Below are positions 1 to 8,218 of a stretch of 31,924 nt of DNA, piece after piece (the stretch's first letter is position 1; every line of letters starts with the position of its first letter). This stretch comes from Bacillota bacterium (GTDB lineage Bacteria; Bacillota; UBA4882; UBA8346), in NCBI GenBank assembly GCA_023435225.1, contig JAEYRX010000021.1, positions 1-31,924 of the forward strand, in the 5' to 3' direction. Position numbers and translations under genes: made by a program. The notes below the pieces were generated by a model. The model did not search any database, was not told the DNA's origin, and saw only the letters and a program-made list of their open reading frames with translations.

Positions 1-442
1 TTAGGCTTTTACGTTTTAACCCTTAATCTATATGAGCGTAATTATATGTAGTGATGTAAATACTTTAGTCTATCAACATATAATAGCGCGAATCTTAAAT
101 CGTACTTAAAACGTAAATGCCATCAAAGATGAACTAAATTCTGCTATTTACCTTTCCCATTCGGCTTTTGATCGGCGTTTATTCAGCTACAAATAATAAA
201 ATCAGGCTGGATAAATCGCCAAGCATCATTGAATATGCTATCAGTAGGGGAAGGCTTATTCATATGACTTAGTTCATCTTATATACATGAGTAACCCAAA
301 AATATTTTTTCCGAAAAGGAATATTTAATTTAGGGATTTTTATATTTAAGGGATATTAAGTTTTGTTTATTACTTTACACAATTTCCCATTTAGGATCTG
401 AATACTAACAATTCAGTTGGGGAAGCTATTAAAGGTGAAAAA
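1..442. other. Intergenic, no gene recognised
   Basis: AT-rich stretch with stops in all frames. I see no open frame with a ribosome binding site, no tRNA and no clear terminator. Only weak AT-rich inverted repeats occur (for example around 299-327). It may hold the 5' control region of the plus-strand gene that starts at 493, or the tail of something beyond the left edge. Confidence 0.6.
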
Positions 443-471
443 TTGGCTTGACGCTGTGGCTTTAATATTTT
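443..471 (+). promoter_or_regulatory. Candidate sigma-A promoter for the 493 gene
   Basis: TTGGCT (443-448), a 17-nt spacer and TATTTT (466-471) match the -35/-10 consensus at four of six positions each. Transcription would start near 478, leaving almost no leader before the ribosome binding site at 480-488. This is a motif match only. Confidence 0.3.
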
Positions 472-492
472 AGCTGAAAAGGGGGTGAAAAT

Positions 493-825
493 GTGGACTG
501 GTTGAGGACAATAGTTCGTTTTGTGGTGGCAGCTTTAGTGTTAATGTTTATTGGAGCCGTGGTCCCCGGTTTTAAATCCCTCAATTTTCTAAGCGCACTT
601 TTGGCCGCCATTGTTATAGCCGGAATAAGTTATCTAATTGAACTGGTTCTTGGCAAGGATATTTCCCCATACGCTCACGGTGTGGTTGGTTTCTTAGTAT
701 CTGCTGTGGTAATTTATATTACCCAATTTATTGTTCCAGGAATGTCCGTGTCAATTATTGGAGCTTTATTAGCGTCTCTAGTAATCGGATTGATTGATTT
801 ATTTATCCCTACAAAGGTAAAATAA
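493..825 (+). CDS. Phage holin family (superfamily IV / YvlD-like) membrane protein
   Basis: A 110-residue, almost wholly hydrophobic protein with four predicted membrane helices (about residues 6-25, 33-54, 63-81 and 88-106), typical of the PF04020 'phage holin family' that includes Bacillus YvlD. Despite the name, chromosomal members are not proven holins; some belong to cell-envelope stress regulons. The start is GTG at 493: the overlapping ATG at 491 runs into a stop after four codons, and the strong AGGGGGTGA site at 480-488 has the right distance to the GTG. The gene stands alone, with a terminator right after it. Family assignment rests on size, helix pattern and the GAVVPGF / PGM motifs; the cellular role is unknown. 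Confidence 0.7.
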   Translation: MDWLRTIVRFVVAALVLMFIGAVVPGFKSLNFLSALLAAIVIAGISYLIELVLGKDISPYAHGVVGFLVSAVVIYITQFIVPGMSVSIIGALLASLVIGLIDLFIPTKVK

Positions 826-842
826 ATACAGAATTCCATAAT

Positions 843-884
843 AAACAATGGGCTACCAAAAATTAGTAACCCATTGTTTTATTT
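843..884 (+). terminator. Rho-independent terminator of the 493 gene
   Basis: The 14-nt arms 843-856 and 866-879 pair with one mismatch around a 9-nt loop and are followed by a T-rich tract (877-883). The stem lies between two genes that converge on it and could work weakly in both directions. Confidence 0.75.
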
Positions 885-916
885 CCCCCTTATATTTTGG
901 CAATACTTTATTTGAA

Positions 917-1330
917 TTAAAATTGCATCTTAACCCCTAAATTATAATTATGGTTTACAAAATTGATTTGAGTACTTAAAGATAATACCTGCCACCATTT
1001 ACGGAATTTTTTGGGGAGAAAATAAGCAATTGCTGTATTTCCTAATGCGCATATTGCAAAATATTGGTCAACTTCTTCAATACTGGGATTAGGTCCTAAA
1101 ATAGGATTGGTCTCAATAAATTCAGGATTGCTTGCAATATACCTCGTTTGAGCCCAATCAGCCAAAATAAATACTACCACGGCTGTCTGTAAAGAGGTAT
1201 CCTCCTTACCCCAATCAGTCTGCTTCAAATTAAATGAAGGTTTCCATTTATCAGAGACCTCTGCGTTGACTGGAATAACAATCATTAACAATAAAGCGAA
1301 AATAATAAATAATACTGACATCCTTTTCAT
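917..1330 (-). CDS. Small exported protein under a c-di-GMP riboswitch
   Basis: 137 residues starting at the ATG at 1330, which has an AGGAGGG site 8-9 nt upstream; the frame stays open to 1402, but that extension overlaps riboswitch RNA. The N-terminus (MKRMSVLFIIFALLLMIVIP then VNA|EV) is a signal peptide with a type I cleavage site near residue 23. The mature part contains ADWAQTRYIASNPEF followed by ETNPILGPNPS, then a hydrophobic stretch (YFAICALGNTAIAYFLP) and a HNYNLGV tail. This motif set occurs in uncharacterised small proteins of many bacteria, often next to mobile elements; no biochemical role is known to me. The upstream GEMM RNA and promoter suggest expression follows cyclic di-GMP, so a role in surface life or motility control is an inference. 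Confidence 0.7.
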   Translation of the reverse strand: MKRMSVLFIIFALLLMIVIPVNAEVSDKWKPSFNLKQTDWGKEDTSLQTAVVVFILADWAQTRYIASNPEFIETNPILGPNPSIEEVDQYFAICALGNTAIAYFLPKKFRKWWQVLSLSTQINFVNHNYNLGVKMQF

Positions 1331-1417
1331 TTTGCTCCCTCCTTGTACGTATATGTTGAAAAATTCAACATATTTCCGGTTATGCCGAGAAAGAGGAAAC
1401 AAAAAACAACTTTCTTC

Positions 1418-1590
1418 GGCGGCCCGGCGGTCATGGCTTTCAGGTTTGCTAAAATATAACTTCCACTATTATTTTTCTGAAACGCGCATTAAATCATGAG
1501 CATTTCCTAAAAAGTGGGAAGTAAATTCTAGCCACACCTTGCTTTAGATCCGTGGCTTTGCGTCTCCGGCTTTCACCGGATTTGCCTTTA
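1418..1590 (-). ncRNA. c-di-GMP-I (GEMM-I) riboswitch with long P2 insert
   Basis: Read on the minus strand the element has the GEMM-I hallmarks: GGCAAA (1581-1586), a 5-bp stem TCCGG/CCGGA (1576-1580 with 1565-1569) closed on a GAAA tetraloop, the invariant GACGCAAAGCCACGG stretch (about 1550-1564), a CTAAAG tetraloop-receptor strand (about 1542-1547) and, far downstream, the 3' receptor and closing part CATGACCGCCGGGCCGCC (within 1418-1437). Between the two receptor strands lies about 100 nt, much longer than the usual few to 20 nt. A local AGCCAC/GTGGCT pairing (1552-1557 with 1530-1535) could compete with the long P2. A further hairpin (1410-1420 with 1384-1393) overlaps the aptamer's 3' end, and a perfect 10-bp hairpin (1351-1373) sits just before the ribosome binding site of the exported protein. 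Which of these switches is not clear. Confidence 0.8.
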
Positions 1591-1638
1591 TCGTTCTTAA
1601 GTTGTTAAGATTTAATAATTTGCTATCCTTTTATTTTT

Positions 1639-1667
1639 ATTATAATCCTGTTTTCCTATTTTGTACA
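1639..1667 (-). promoter_or_regulatory. Promoter of the riboswitch transcript
   Basis: On the minus strand, TGTACA (1662-1667), a 17-nt spacer and a perfect TATAAT (1639-1644). The predicted start near 1632 lies about 45 nt before the aptamer core. It is placed between the end of polC and the riboswitch. Confidence 0.65.
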
Positions 1668-1784
1668 GCAGATATATTATACAGGCTTAATTATTTTTTA
1701 ATTAGTATTCATGTAATTGGTGGTTAATAAAATGGATTTGAAATCTACGAATAAACACTAATGGACACTACTAAAAGATTAGAT

Positions 1785-4700
1785 TTAAAATAATCCAAGT
1801 TGAGCCGTTTCAGACATCCCTTCCAAACAGCCATGTTTTTGTAAAACCTCAATTACGGCTGAGCTCAATCTGGCTCTACTTTTTAAATCCTCTATCGAAA
1901 GGAACTGACCTTCCCCCCTGGCAGTAGCTAAATACCTGGCGGCATTATCCCCTAAACCTTGCAAAGATGCCAATGGTGGCAGTAAACCCTCCGGAGTAAT
2001 CAGAAACTTATGAGGTTCGGATTTGTAGATATCAACATTTAAAAATTTAATGCCTCGTAACATGGCTTCCAACACCAATTCCAATATCGTACCCAAATTT
2101 TTTTCTTTTTGAGTGACATCATTACCTTTCAGAGTTATTTGTTCAAGAGTTTGCCGAACTGTTTCCACCCCGTGAACTACAATGTCGGCATCAAATTCAT
2201 CCGCCCTGACCGTAAAGTAAGAAGCATAGAAAGCTTCCGGATGATATACTTTATAATACGCTATCCGTAAAGCGCTAATAACATAAGCTACTGCATGGGC
2301 TTTGGGAAACAAATACTTGATCTTTTGACAAGATTCAATATACCAATCCTGTATCTGATGCTCTTTCATTAGAGTAATATCGTCAGGTTCCAATCCTTTC
2401 CCTTTTCGAACCCGTTCCATGATTTTAAAAGCGGCTTTTGGCGGCAGTCCTTTTAAAATTAAATTATTCATTATGACGTCCCGGACGGAAATCACTTGAG
2501 AAAGCTTGGCTAAACCGTTTTTAATTAATTCCTGGGCATTTCCCAGCCAGACATTGGTACCATGTGATAAGCCTGAGATATTGAACAATTCGGAAATGGT
2601 AGTTGGTTTGGTTTGTTCCAACATTTGCCGGACAAATTCAGTCCCAAACTCCGGTATCCCTAAAGTTCCAAGATCAAATCCCAATTGTTCCGCAGTAATC
2701 CCCAGCGGTTCCACGGTGGAGAAAAGCTGCATTACCTGTGGATCAACTACTGATACTGTTCGAGGGTCTATGCCCGTTAAATCATGCAACATCCTCAGAA
2801 CAGTCGGGTCATCATGTCCAAGGATATCAAGTTTCACCAATCTTCCTTCCAATGCTCCATGAAAGTCGAAATGAGTGGTTATCCACTCCGCTTTACGGTC
2901 ATTGGCCGGGAATTGAATTGGAGTGAAATTATATATCACCTGGTCTTGAGGAACAACTACCATTCCACCGGGGTGCTGTCCGGTGGAACGGCGCACACCG
3001 GTACACCCTTTAACCAGGCGGTTGATTTCAGCTTGACGTAACTTGATTCCTTTAGTCTCCATATAGCCCCGGACAAAACCGAAAGCCATTTTTTCAGCCA
3101 ATCCGGTGATGGTGCCGGCTCGGAAAACAAATCCTTTTCCAAATAACTCTTCCGTATAACGATGTACTTTGGGTTGATAATCACCGGAGAAGTTTAAGTC
3201 TATATCAGGTTCTTTATCTCCTTCAAACCCCATAAAAGTGGCAAACGGAATATCCTGCCCATCTTTGAGCAGCGGATTACCGCATTTTGGACATTCTTTA
3301 TCAGGTAAATCCAACCCCGAACCGAATTCTCCGGTCTCCTTAAACTCACTGTACCAGCACTTACTACAACGATAATGAGCCGGCAAAGGATTAACTTCAG
3401 TTATATTATTCATGGTGGCCACAAAGGAGGATCCTACCGACCCTCGGGAGCCGACTAAATAACCATCATCCAGCGATTTTTTTACCAATTTGTGAGCGAT
3501 TAAATAAAGTACCGCATAACCATGACCGATAATACTCTTTAATTCCAATTCCAAACGGTCCCGAACAATTTCCGGTAACGGATCTCCATATAATTGAATA
3601 GCTCTCCGGTAAGACATTTCTCTAATCTCTTCTTCGGAACCGGGTATTTTAGGTGGAAAGAATTCCCCCGGGATCGGGCGGACCTCTTCAATCTGATCTA
3701 CCAGTAAATTAGGGTTCTTAACAACTACCTCGTAAGCTGATTTTTCTCCCAAATAAGCGAATTCCTGCAGCATTTCGTTGGTAGTCCGGAAATAAAGCGG
3801 AGTCTGACGGTCGGCATCATCAAAGCCTTGTCCCATTAATAAAACTCTCCGGTAAATCTCTTGATAAGGATGGATAAAATGGACATCTCCGGTGGCTATT
3901 ACCGGCTTCCCCAGTTCAGCTCCGAGCTGACAAATGAAGCGGTTATTCTCCTGCAAATCCTCATTGGAACGGACCCGTTGATTCTTGATTAAGAACTGGT
4001 TATTGGCCAGCGGTTGAATCTCCAGGTAATCGTAGAACTCGGCGATCTCTTTTAATTTTTCTTCCTCCGCCCCCTCCAAAATCGCTTGATAGAACTCACC
4101 TGATTCACAAGCGGAACCGACTATTAATCCTTCACGATATTTAATCAGCAAAGAACGGGGGATACGGGGATGCCTATGGAAATAATGAACATGGGAATCA
4201 GAGACCAGCCGATATAGGTTCTTTAATCCGGTTTGAGTCTTGGCCAGGATCATTATATGAAAAGTTTTTAAATGGTCAACTCCGCCCTCACCGACTAAAG
4301 AATTAAGTTCGGCTAATTTAACAAAATCACGTTCCTGAATTCGCTCAAAAGCTTTCTCCATAATTTCAGCCGCACACTTGGAATCATCAATCGCCCGATG
4401 ATGGCTTACCAACTCTATACCTAATTCTTTGGCGATCACATTTAGCCGGTAGCTCTTAAAATTAGGCCAAACCGATCTGGACAGTGTTAAGGTGTCCAAA
4501 TATGGCGGAGTTATTTTACGGTTTAATAATTGTTGACATTTAGCCTTTAAAAAACTGATATCAAATTTAGCGTTATGGGCTACTAAAACGGCATCAGCCA
4601 TAAAACTCAAGAAAGATTGGAGGACTGTTTCAGGGGCCGGAGCTTCTTTAACCATTTCCGGGGTTATACCGGTCAATTTCCGGATCTCGGCCGATATTTC

Positions 4701-6098
4701 GACATTGGGTTTAATTAGACTTTTAAATTCGTCAACAATAACTCCGTCTTTAATTTTAACTGCCCCAATCTCCAACAGATCTTCTTTCCAGGGGTTGAAA
4801 CCGGTTGTTTCCAGGTCGAAAATTACATAAACCGAGTCCTTGATAGTTTCAGCTTCAACGCCGATAACAATCGGTTCTCCGTCATTAACCAGATAGCCTT
4901 CCAAACCATAAATAACTTTAATACCGGCTTTTTTGGCCACCTGGTAGGCTTCCGGGAAAGCTTGCACTACCCCGTGGTCGGTTATAGCGATGGCTTTATG
5001 GCCCCATTTGGCGGCTTGTTTAACAGCATCCGCTACATCAGCAGTTGCATCCATGGCGCTCATTTTGGTATGCAAATGTAATTCAACCCGTTTTTCCTCG
5101 GCATCGTCAATACGAGATATTCCATTAGTCAACATGATATCCGACGCCAACAAAACCAATTCTTTAGCATAAGTATCAAACTGTAGTTCACCCCGTAAAA
5201 TAGCCCAGGAACCTTCGTTTAAATTCTGCTCCACTTGTTCCGCTTGGTCGTTTGTGCGGGGGAAAATCTTAAAGCTCAAAGAATCAATGTAATCAGTTAA
5301 ATCTCCCAAAAAAAACTTTCTACCGTTTTTGGAAACTCTGGATTCAAGGCGGAAGATTTCACCTTTGATTATTAGTTGTTCTTGTTCTTCTTTGACCTGG
5401 TTTAAGGGAAACGGTTCACCGCTGAATCGTTTCCCCAGGACTATATTAGAATCAATTCCATTTTTAGCCGGTTTGCTTGGTTTAGAAGCAGTTGTAGTAG
5501 TGGTTAAAGATTGCCTCAACGCTTCCTCTTCTTCTTTCTTAAGCTCCTCTACCAATGATTGTTCCTCAAAATCCCCCACCACAAAAGAGAGTTTGATTTC
5601 GGCCAATATGAAATCTTTAATCATTTCACGAAGCTCTTCACTACGACGGCTTAAATATTCAACACCGGCTTTATTACGGACTTCGATTTCCAAAAGATTA
5701 TCCTGAACCAAACGATACTTAGCCTCGGTTAACCAACCGTTGACGCCGGCAAATTTATTACCGGCCGCATTTACAAACTGCTCCCAATTTTGTTGAATCC
5801 GTTCCTCCAACGATGGTAAATCTTTCTGACTTAGAGCTTTTAATTTTACTTTAGATAATCCTAAAACCATTGAGCTAAGCGCTGTTTCTAATTCCTGAAG
5901 TTGCCCTGGAAGTAATTCATTTTTAAGCACTAGGGTAATAACCCAGGATGATTCCTTGGTATTTACCAAAATCTCCGAGACCAATCCTTCTTCTAAAACC
6001 TGCTCAATCGGAAAAGAAAAGGAGACTTCTTCAATCCCCTTAAATACTCTTAATGAACGATTATCCGGCTTAATGACGTAACAATCCCGCTCCGGCAT
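1785..6098 (-). CDS. polC: DNA polymerase III alpha subunit, PolC type
   Basis: Replicative polymerase of low-GC Gram-positives, 1437 residues from the ATG at 6098 (AAAGGAG 8 nt upstream; the frame stays open to 6149 through a repeat array, without a site). Visible parts in order: N-terminal region, OB-fold (about 230-320), first half of the PHP domain with VELHLHTKMSAMD (about 335-350), an inserted DEDDh 3'-5' exonuclease (FDLETTG with D428/E430, HNAKFD, HHRAIDDSKCAAE), the second PHP half, the conserved GSRGSVGSSFVATM, a zinc module (CSKC about 909, CPKC about 934), the polymerase active site PDIDLNFSGDYQP (about 962) and QHPGGMVV. The chain reads through to the C-terminus without interruption. 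It is the last gene of the rpsB-polC cluster, as in Bacillus. Confidence 0.98.
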   Translation of the reverse strand: MPERDCYVIKPDNRSLRVFKGIEEVSFSFPIEQVLEEGLVSEILVNTKESSWVITLVLKNELLPGQLQELETALSSMVLGLSKVKLKALSQKDLPSLEERIQQNWEQFVNAAGNKFAGVNGWLTEAKYRLVQDNLLEIEVRNKAGVEYLSRRSEELREMIKDFILAEIKLSFVVGDFEEQSLVEELKKEEEEALRQSLTTTTTASKPSKPAKNGIDSNIVLGKRFSGEPFPLNQVKEEQEQLIIKGEIFRLESRVSKNGRKFFLGDLTDYIDSLSFKIFPRTNDQAEQVEQNLNEGSWAILRGELQFDTYAKELVLLASDIMLTNGISRIDDAEEKRVELHLHTKMSAMDATADVADAVKQAAKWGHKAIAITDHGVVQAFPEAYQVAKKAGIKVIYGLEGYLVNDGEPIVIGVEAETIKDSVYVIFDLETTGFNPWKEDLLEIGAVKIKDGVIVDEFKSLIKPNVEISAEIRKLTGITPEMVKEAPAPETVLQSFLSFMADAVLVAHNAKFDISFLKAKCQQLLNRKITPPYLDTLTLSRSVWPNFKSYRLNVIAKELGIELVSHHRAIDDSKCAAEIMEKAFERIQERDFVKLAELNSLVGEGGVDHLKTFHIMILAKTQTGLKNLYRLVSDSHVHYFHRHPRIPRSLLIKYREGLIVGSACESGEFYQAILEGAEEEKLKEIAEFYDYLEIQPLANNQFLIKNQRVRSNEDLQENNRFICQLGAELGKPVIATGDVHFIHPYQEIYRRVLLMGQGFDDADRQTPLYFRTTNEMLQEFAYLGEKSAYEVVVKNPNLLVDQIEEVRPIPGEFFPPKIPGSEEEIREMSYRRAIQLYGDPLPEIVRDRLELELKSIIGHGYAVLYLIAHKLVKKSLDDGYLVGSRGSVGSSFVATMNNITEVNPLPAHYRCSKCWYSEFKETGEFGSGLDLPDKECPKCGNPLLKDGQDIPFATFMGFEGDKEPDIDLNFSGDYQPKVHRYTEELFGKGFVFRAGTITGLAEKMAFGFVRGYMETKGIKLRQAEINRLVKGCTGVRRSTGQHPGGMVVVPQDQVIYNFTPIQFPANDRKAEWITTHFDFHGALEGRLVKLDILGHDDPTVLRMLHDLTGIDPRTVSVVDPQVMQLFSTVEPLGITAEQLGFDLGTLGIPEFGTEFVRQMLEQTKPTTISELFNISGLSHGTNVWLGNAQELIKNGLAKLSQVISVRDVIMNNLILKGLPPKAAFKIMERVRKGKGLEPDDITLMKEHQIQDWYIESCQKIKYLFPKAHAVAYVISALRIAYYKVYHPEAFYASYFTVRADEFDADIVVHGVETVRQTLEQITLKGNDVTQKEKNLGTILELVLEAMLRGIKFLNVDIYKSEPHKFLITPEGLLPPLASLQGLGDNAARYLATARGEGQFLSIEDLKSRARLSSAVIEVLQKHGCLEGMSETAQLGLF

Positions 6099-6119
6099 TT
6101 TTAAAACTCCTTTAAATAA

Positions 6120-6152
6120 AATTGACAATTGACAATGAACAATTGACAATAA
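6120..6152. repeat. Heptamer array, TTGACAA type
   Basis: Four to five tandem copies of a 7-nt unit (TTGACAA, once TGAACAA) between proS and polC, starting about 20 nt upstream of the polC start. It belongs to the same class of 7-nt-period arrays found in several spacers of this cluster. Confidence 0.8.
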
Positions 6153-6200
6153 AAATCTTTTTGAAATATAAAAATCCGTGCATTTTTGAGTTAAATACTT

Positions 6201-7913
6201 TTATTTATTTTCATTAATACTTGTTTCTACTAACGATACTGCTTTAGCCACAACCTGGTCAAGGGGCCAGCGTTCTTCGGCTCCGGTTTGGCGGAATTTG
6301 ACCTCCACCTCTCCGTTGGCCAGGCCTTTAGGACCAATAGTAATCCGGATAGGAATTCCGATTAGATCGGCATCTTTAAATTTTACACCCGGGCGCTCGT
6401 CTCGATCATCCAACAACACTTCCAGCTTCGCATCGAGCAGTTTTCGATATAAATCTTCGGCAACCGGTAATTGTTCCGGGTTGACGGTAACCAGATGAAT
6501 ATGATACGGAGCGATTGCCATCGGCCATTTAATCCCATTTTGGTCGTAATTTTGCTCGATAGCCGCCGCCATGGTCCGGCTAACACCAATTCCGTAACAG
6601 CCCATTATTATCAAGTTTGATTGGCCTTTTTCATCCAAGAAAGTCGCTTCCAAAGCTTTACTATATTTGGTCCCTAATTTGAAAATCTGACCAACCTCAA
6701 TTCCCCGGACCTCTTTCAATTTTCCGTTGCAGCGGAGACAGGTTTCTCCCGCTTGAGCAGTCCGAATATTGGTATAGGTCACATTTTTAAAGTCACGAGA
6801 CGGATCAACATTAATATAATGAAAACCTTCCTCGTTAGCTCCTACTACTACAGACTGCATTTCTCTAACTAAATCATCAGCGACAATCTTTATCCGCTCA
6901 TCCAAACCAACCGGTCCGACATAGCCGATGGGTAAATTAAATACCTGATGAATCTCTTCCGGAGGAGCCAAATAAATTTTTTTGGCATTTAAATAGTTAG
7001 CTAGTTTAATCTCATTAACCTGGTCGTTACCACGTATCAATACTGCAATATACATATCACCGGTTCCGTAGAAAAGGGTTTTTACCGTATCTTCGGATTT
7101 AACTTTTAAAAAGTCGGTAATCTCTTCGATTGTCTTCCGGCCCGGAGTGCTGATTTTCTCAATTTCTTTCCCGGATTTGGCTGAGTTAATCACAGTTTTA
7201 GAGAGGGCTTTTTCCACATTAGCTGCATAATCACAAGAGTCACAATATAAAATCAATGCTTCGCCGGCTTCGGCCAAAACCATAAACTCCTGACTGGCAT
7301 TACCACCAATGGCGCCCGAATCAGCTTCCACCGGTCTAAACTGTAGACCGCAGCGGGTGAAGACCCGGGTATAAGCCCGGTACATAGCTTGATAGCTTTC
7401 CTCCAAACCGGCTTCATCCGTATCAAACGAATATAAATCCTTCATTATAAATTCCCGGCCCCGCATTAAACCAAATCTTGGTCGGATTTCATCCCGGTAT
7501 TTGTTTTGGATCTGGTACAAACGTAACGGAAGGTTGCGGTAGGAACGAACTTCACCTTTTACTACTGTTGTAATAATCTCTTCATGAGTAGGCCCCAGAC
7601 AAAATTCCCGGTGATGCCTATCCTCCAACCGAAACATCTCGTCGCCGTAAACATCCCAGCGTCCGGATTGTTTCCAGATCTCGGCCGGCTGGACAATTGG
7701 CAGAGCCAATTCCTGTCCTTCTTCCCGGTCCATTTCTTCCCGGACTATCTTCGATATTTTGGCTAGAATCCGTTGCGCTAACGGAAGATAAGTGTACATT
7801 CCCGCAGCTGATTTCCTGATCATTCCGGCTCGAAGCATCAACTGATGACTTACTACTTCGGCCTCAGCCGGAACCTCCCGCAAAGTCGGGGCAAATAATT
7901 GAGATTGTCTCAT
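6201..7913 (-). CDS. proS: Prolyl-tRNA synthetase, bacterial type with INS editing domain
   Basis: Charges tRNA-Pro in the cytoplasm; 570 residues from the ATG at 7913, chosen because GGAGG lies 8 nt upstream and MRQSQLFAPTLREVPAEAEV is the normal N-terminus. The frame runs open to 8078 through spacer repeats that are not protein. The class II core shows motif 2 (RDEIRPRFGLMRGREFIMKD, near residues 135-155), the cis-editing INS/YbaK-type insertion (about 225-390) and motif 3 (MGCYGIGVSR, about 440), followed by the anticodon-binding domain (LDDRDERPGVKFKDADLIG). The length matches bacterial-type ProS. No T-box motif is visible upstream. Confidence 0.97.
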   Translation of the reverse strand: MRQSQLFAPTLREVPAEAEVVSHQLMLRAGMIRKSAAGMYTYLPLAQRILAKISKIVREEMDREEGQELALPIVQPAEIWKQSGRWDVYGDEMFRLEDRHHREFCLGPTHEEIITTVVKGEVRSYRNLPLRLYQIQNKYRDEIRPRFGLMRGREFIMKDLYSFDTDEAGLEESYQAMYRAYTRVFTRCGLQFRPVEADSGAIGGNASQEFMVLAEAGEALILYCDSCDYAANVEKALSKTVINSAKSGKEIEKISTPGRKTIEEITDFLKVKSEDTVKTLFYGTGDMYIAVLIRGNDQVNEIKLANYLNAKKIYLAPPEEIHQVFNLPIGYVGPVGLDERIKIVADDLVREMQSVVVGANEEGFHYINVDPSRDFKNVTYTNIRTAQAGETCLRCNGKLKEVRGIEVGQIFKLGTKYSKALEATFLDEKGQSNLIIMGCYGIGVSRTMAAAIEQNYDQNGIKWPMAIAPYHIHLVTVNPEQLPVAEDLYRKLLDAKLEVLLDDRDERPGVKFKDADLIGIPIRITIGPKGLANGEVEVKFRQTGAEERWPLDQVVAKAVSLVETSINENK

Positions 7914-7930
7914 AAAAAAATACCTCCAAA

Positions 7931-7976
7931 GTAATTGGTTCAATAGTTCGTTAGTTATTGGTTCATTGGTTATAAC
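7931..7976. repeat. Heptamer array, GTTATTG/GTTCATT type
   Basis: Degenerate tandem 7-nt units (GTTCGTT, AGTTATT, GGTTCAT and similar) directly upstream of the proS ribosome binding site. Same class as the arrays at 11190, 12599 and 16477. Confidence 0.75.
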
Positions 7977-8022
7977 ATTATCTATCTTGATAAAAAATTG
8001 TTGATAGAAAAGAAAGTAAGCC

Positions 8023-8210
8023 GAAACCAGACCCTTTGTCCCTGCATAGGGATAACCACCATCCTCCGCAGCAATCAAAACTAGAATGATTCTGCCAGTA
8101 TGAAAAATATACTTCGCGGAGGATGAAATTTTAGGCCTCGTGAATGTTGGTTGCCCCTAATGCAGGGGCAAGGGGTCGCATTTAGGCCTAAACCAGACCC
8201 TTTATCCTTC
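8023..8210. repeat. Cluster of dispersed palindromic repeats upstream of proS
   Basis: Three copies or part-copies of a repeat whose centre is a short palindrome: TCCCT-GCAT-AGGGA at 8039-8052, TTGCCCCT-AATGC-AGGGGCAA at 8151-8171, and a half copy (AAACCAGACCCTTTATCC) at 8190-8207. The arms CATCCTCCGC (8060-8069) and GCGGAGGATG (8116-8125) are an exact 10-bp inverted repeat enclosing about 46 nt. Related copies lie at 11279-11388 and 18431-18462. This fills the ispG-proS spacer, where no gene is seen. Confidence 0.7.
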
Positions 8211-8218
8211 ATCGAATG

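Noticed and set aside
299..327. AT-rich inverted repeat as a terminator
   Set aside because: The stem is weak and interrupted and no U-run follows in a sensible position.
493..825. Prophage lysis cassette because of the holin-family name
   Set aside because: No endolysin or other phage gene is nearby; chromosomal members of this family are common.
1530..1557. Local AGCCAC/GTGGCT hairpin as the complete second stem of the riboswitch
   Set aside because: It would leave the conserved CATGACCGCCGGG 3' part at 1418-1437 unexplained; I keep it only as a possible competing fold.
7914..8078. N-terminal extension of ProS
   Set aside because: The extra frame translates repeat sequence and lies upstream of the strong ribosome binding site at about 7924-7928.
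7914..8218. T-box leader for proS
   Set aside because: No GGGTGG-type T-box core or antiterminator is visible; the spacer is filled by dispersed repeats and a heptamer array.
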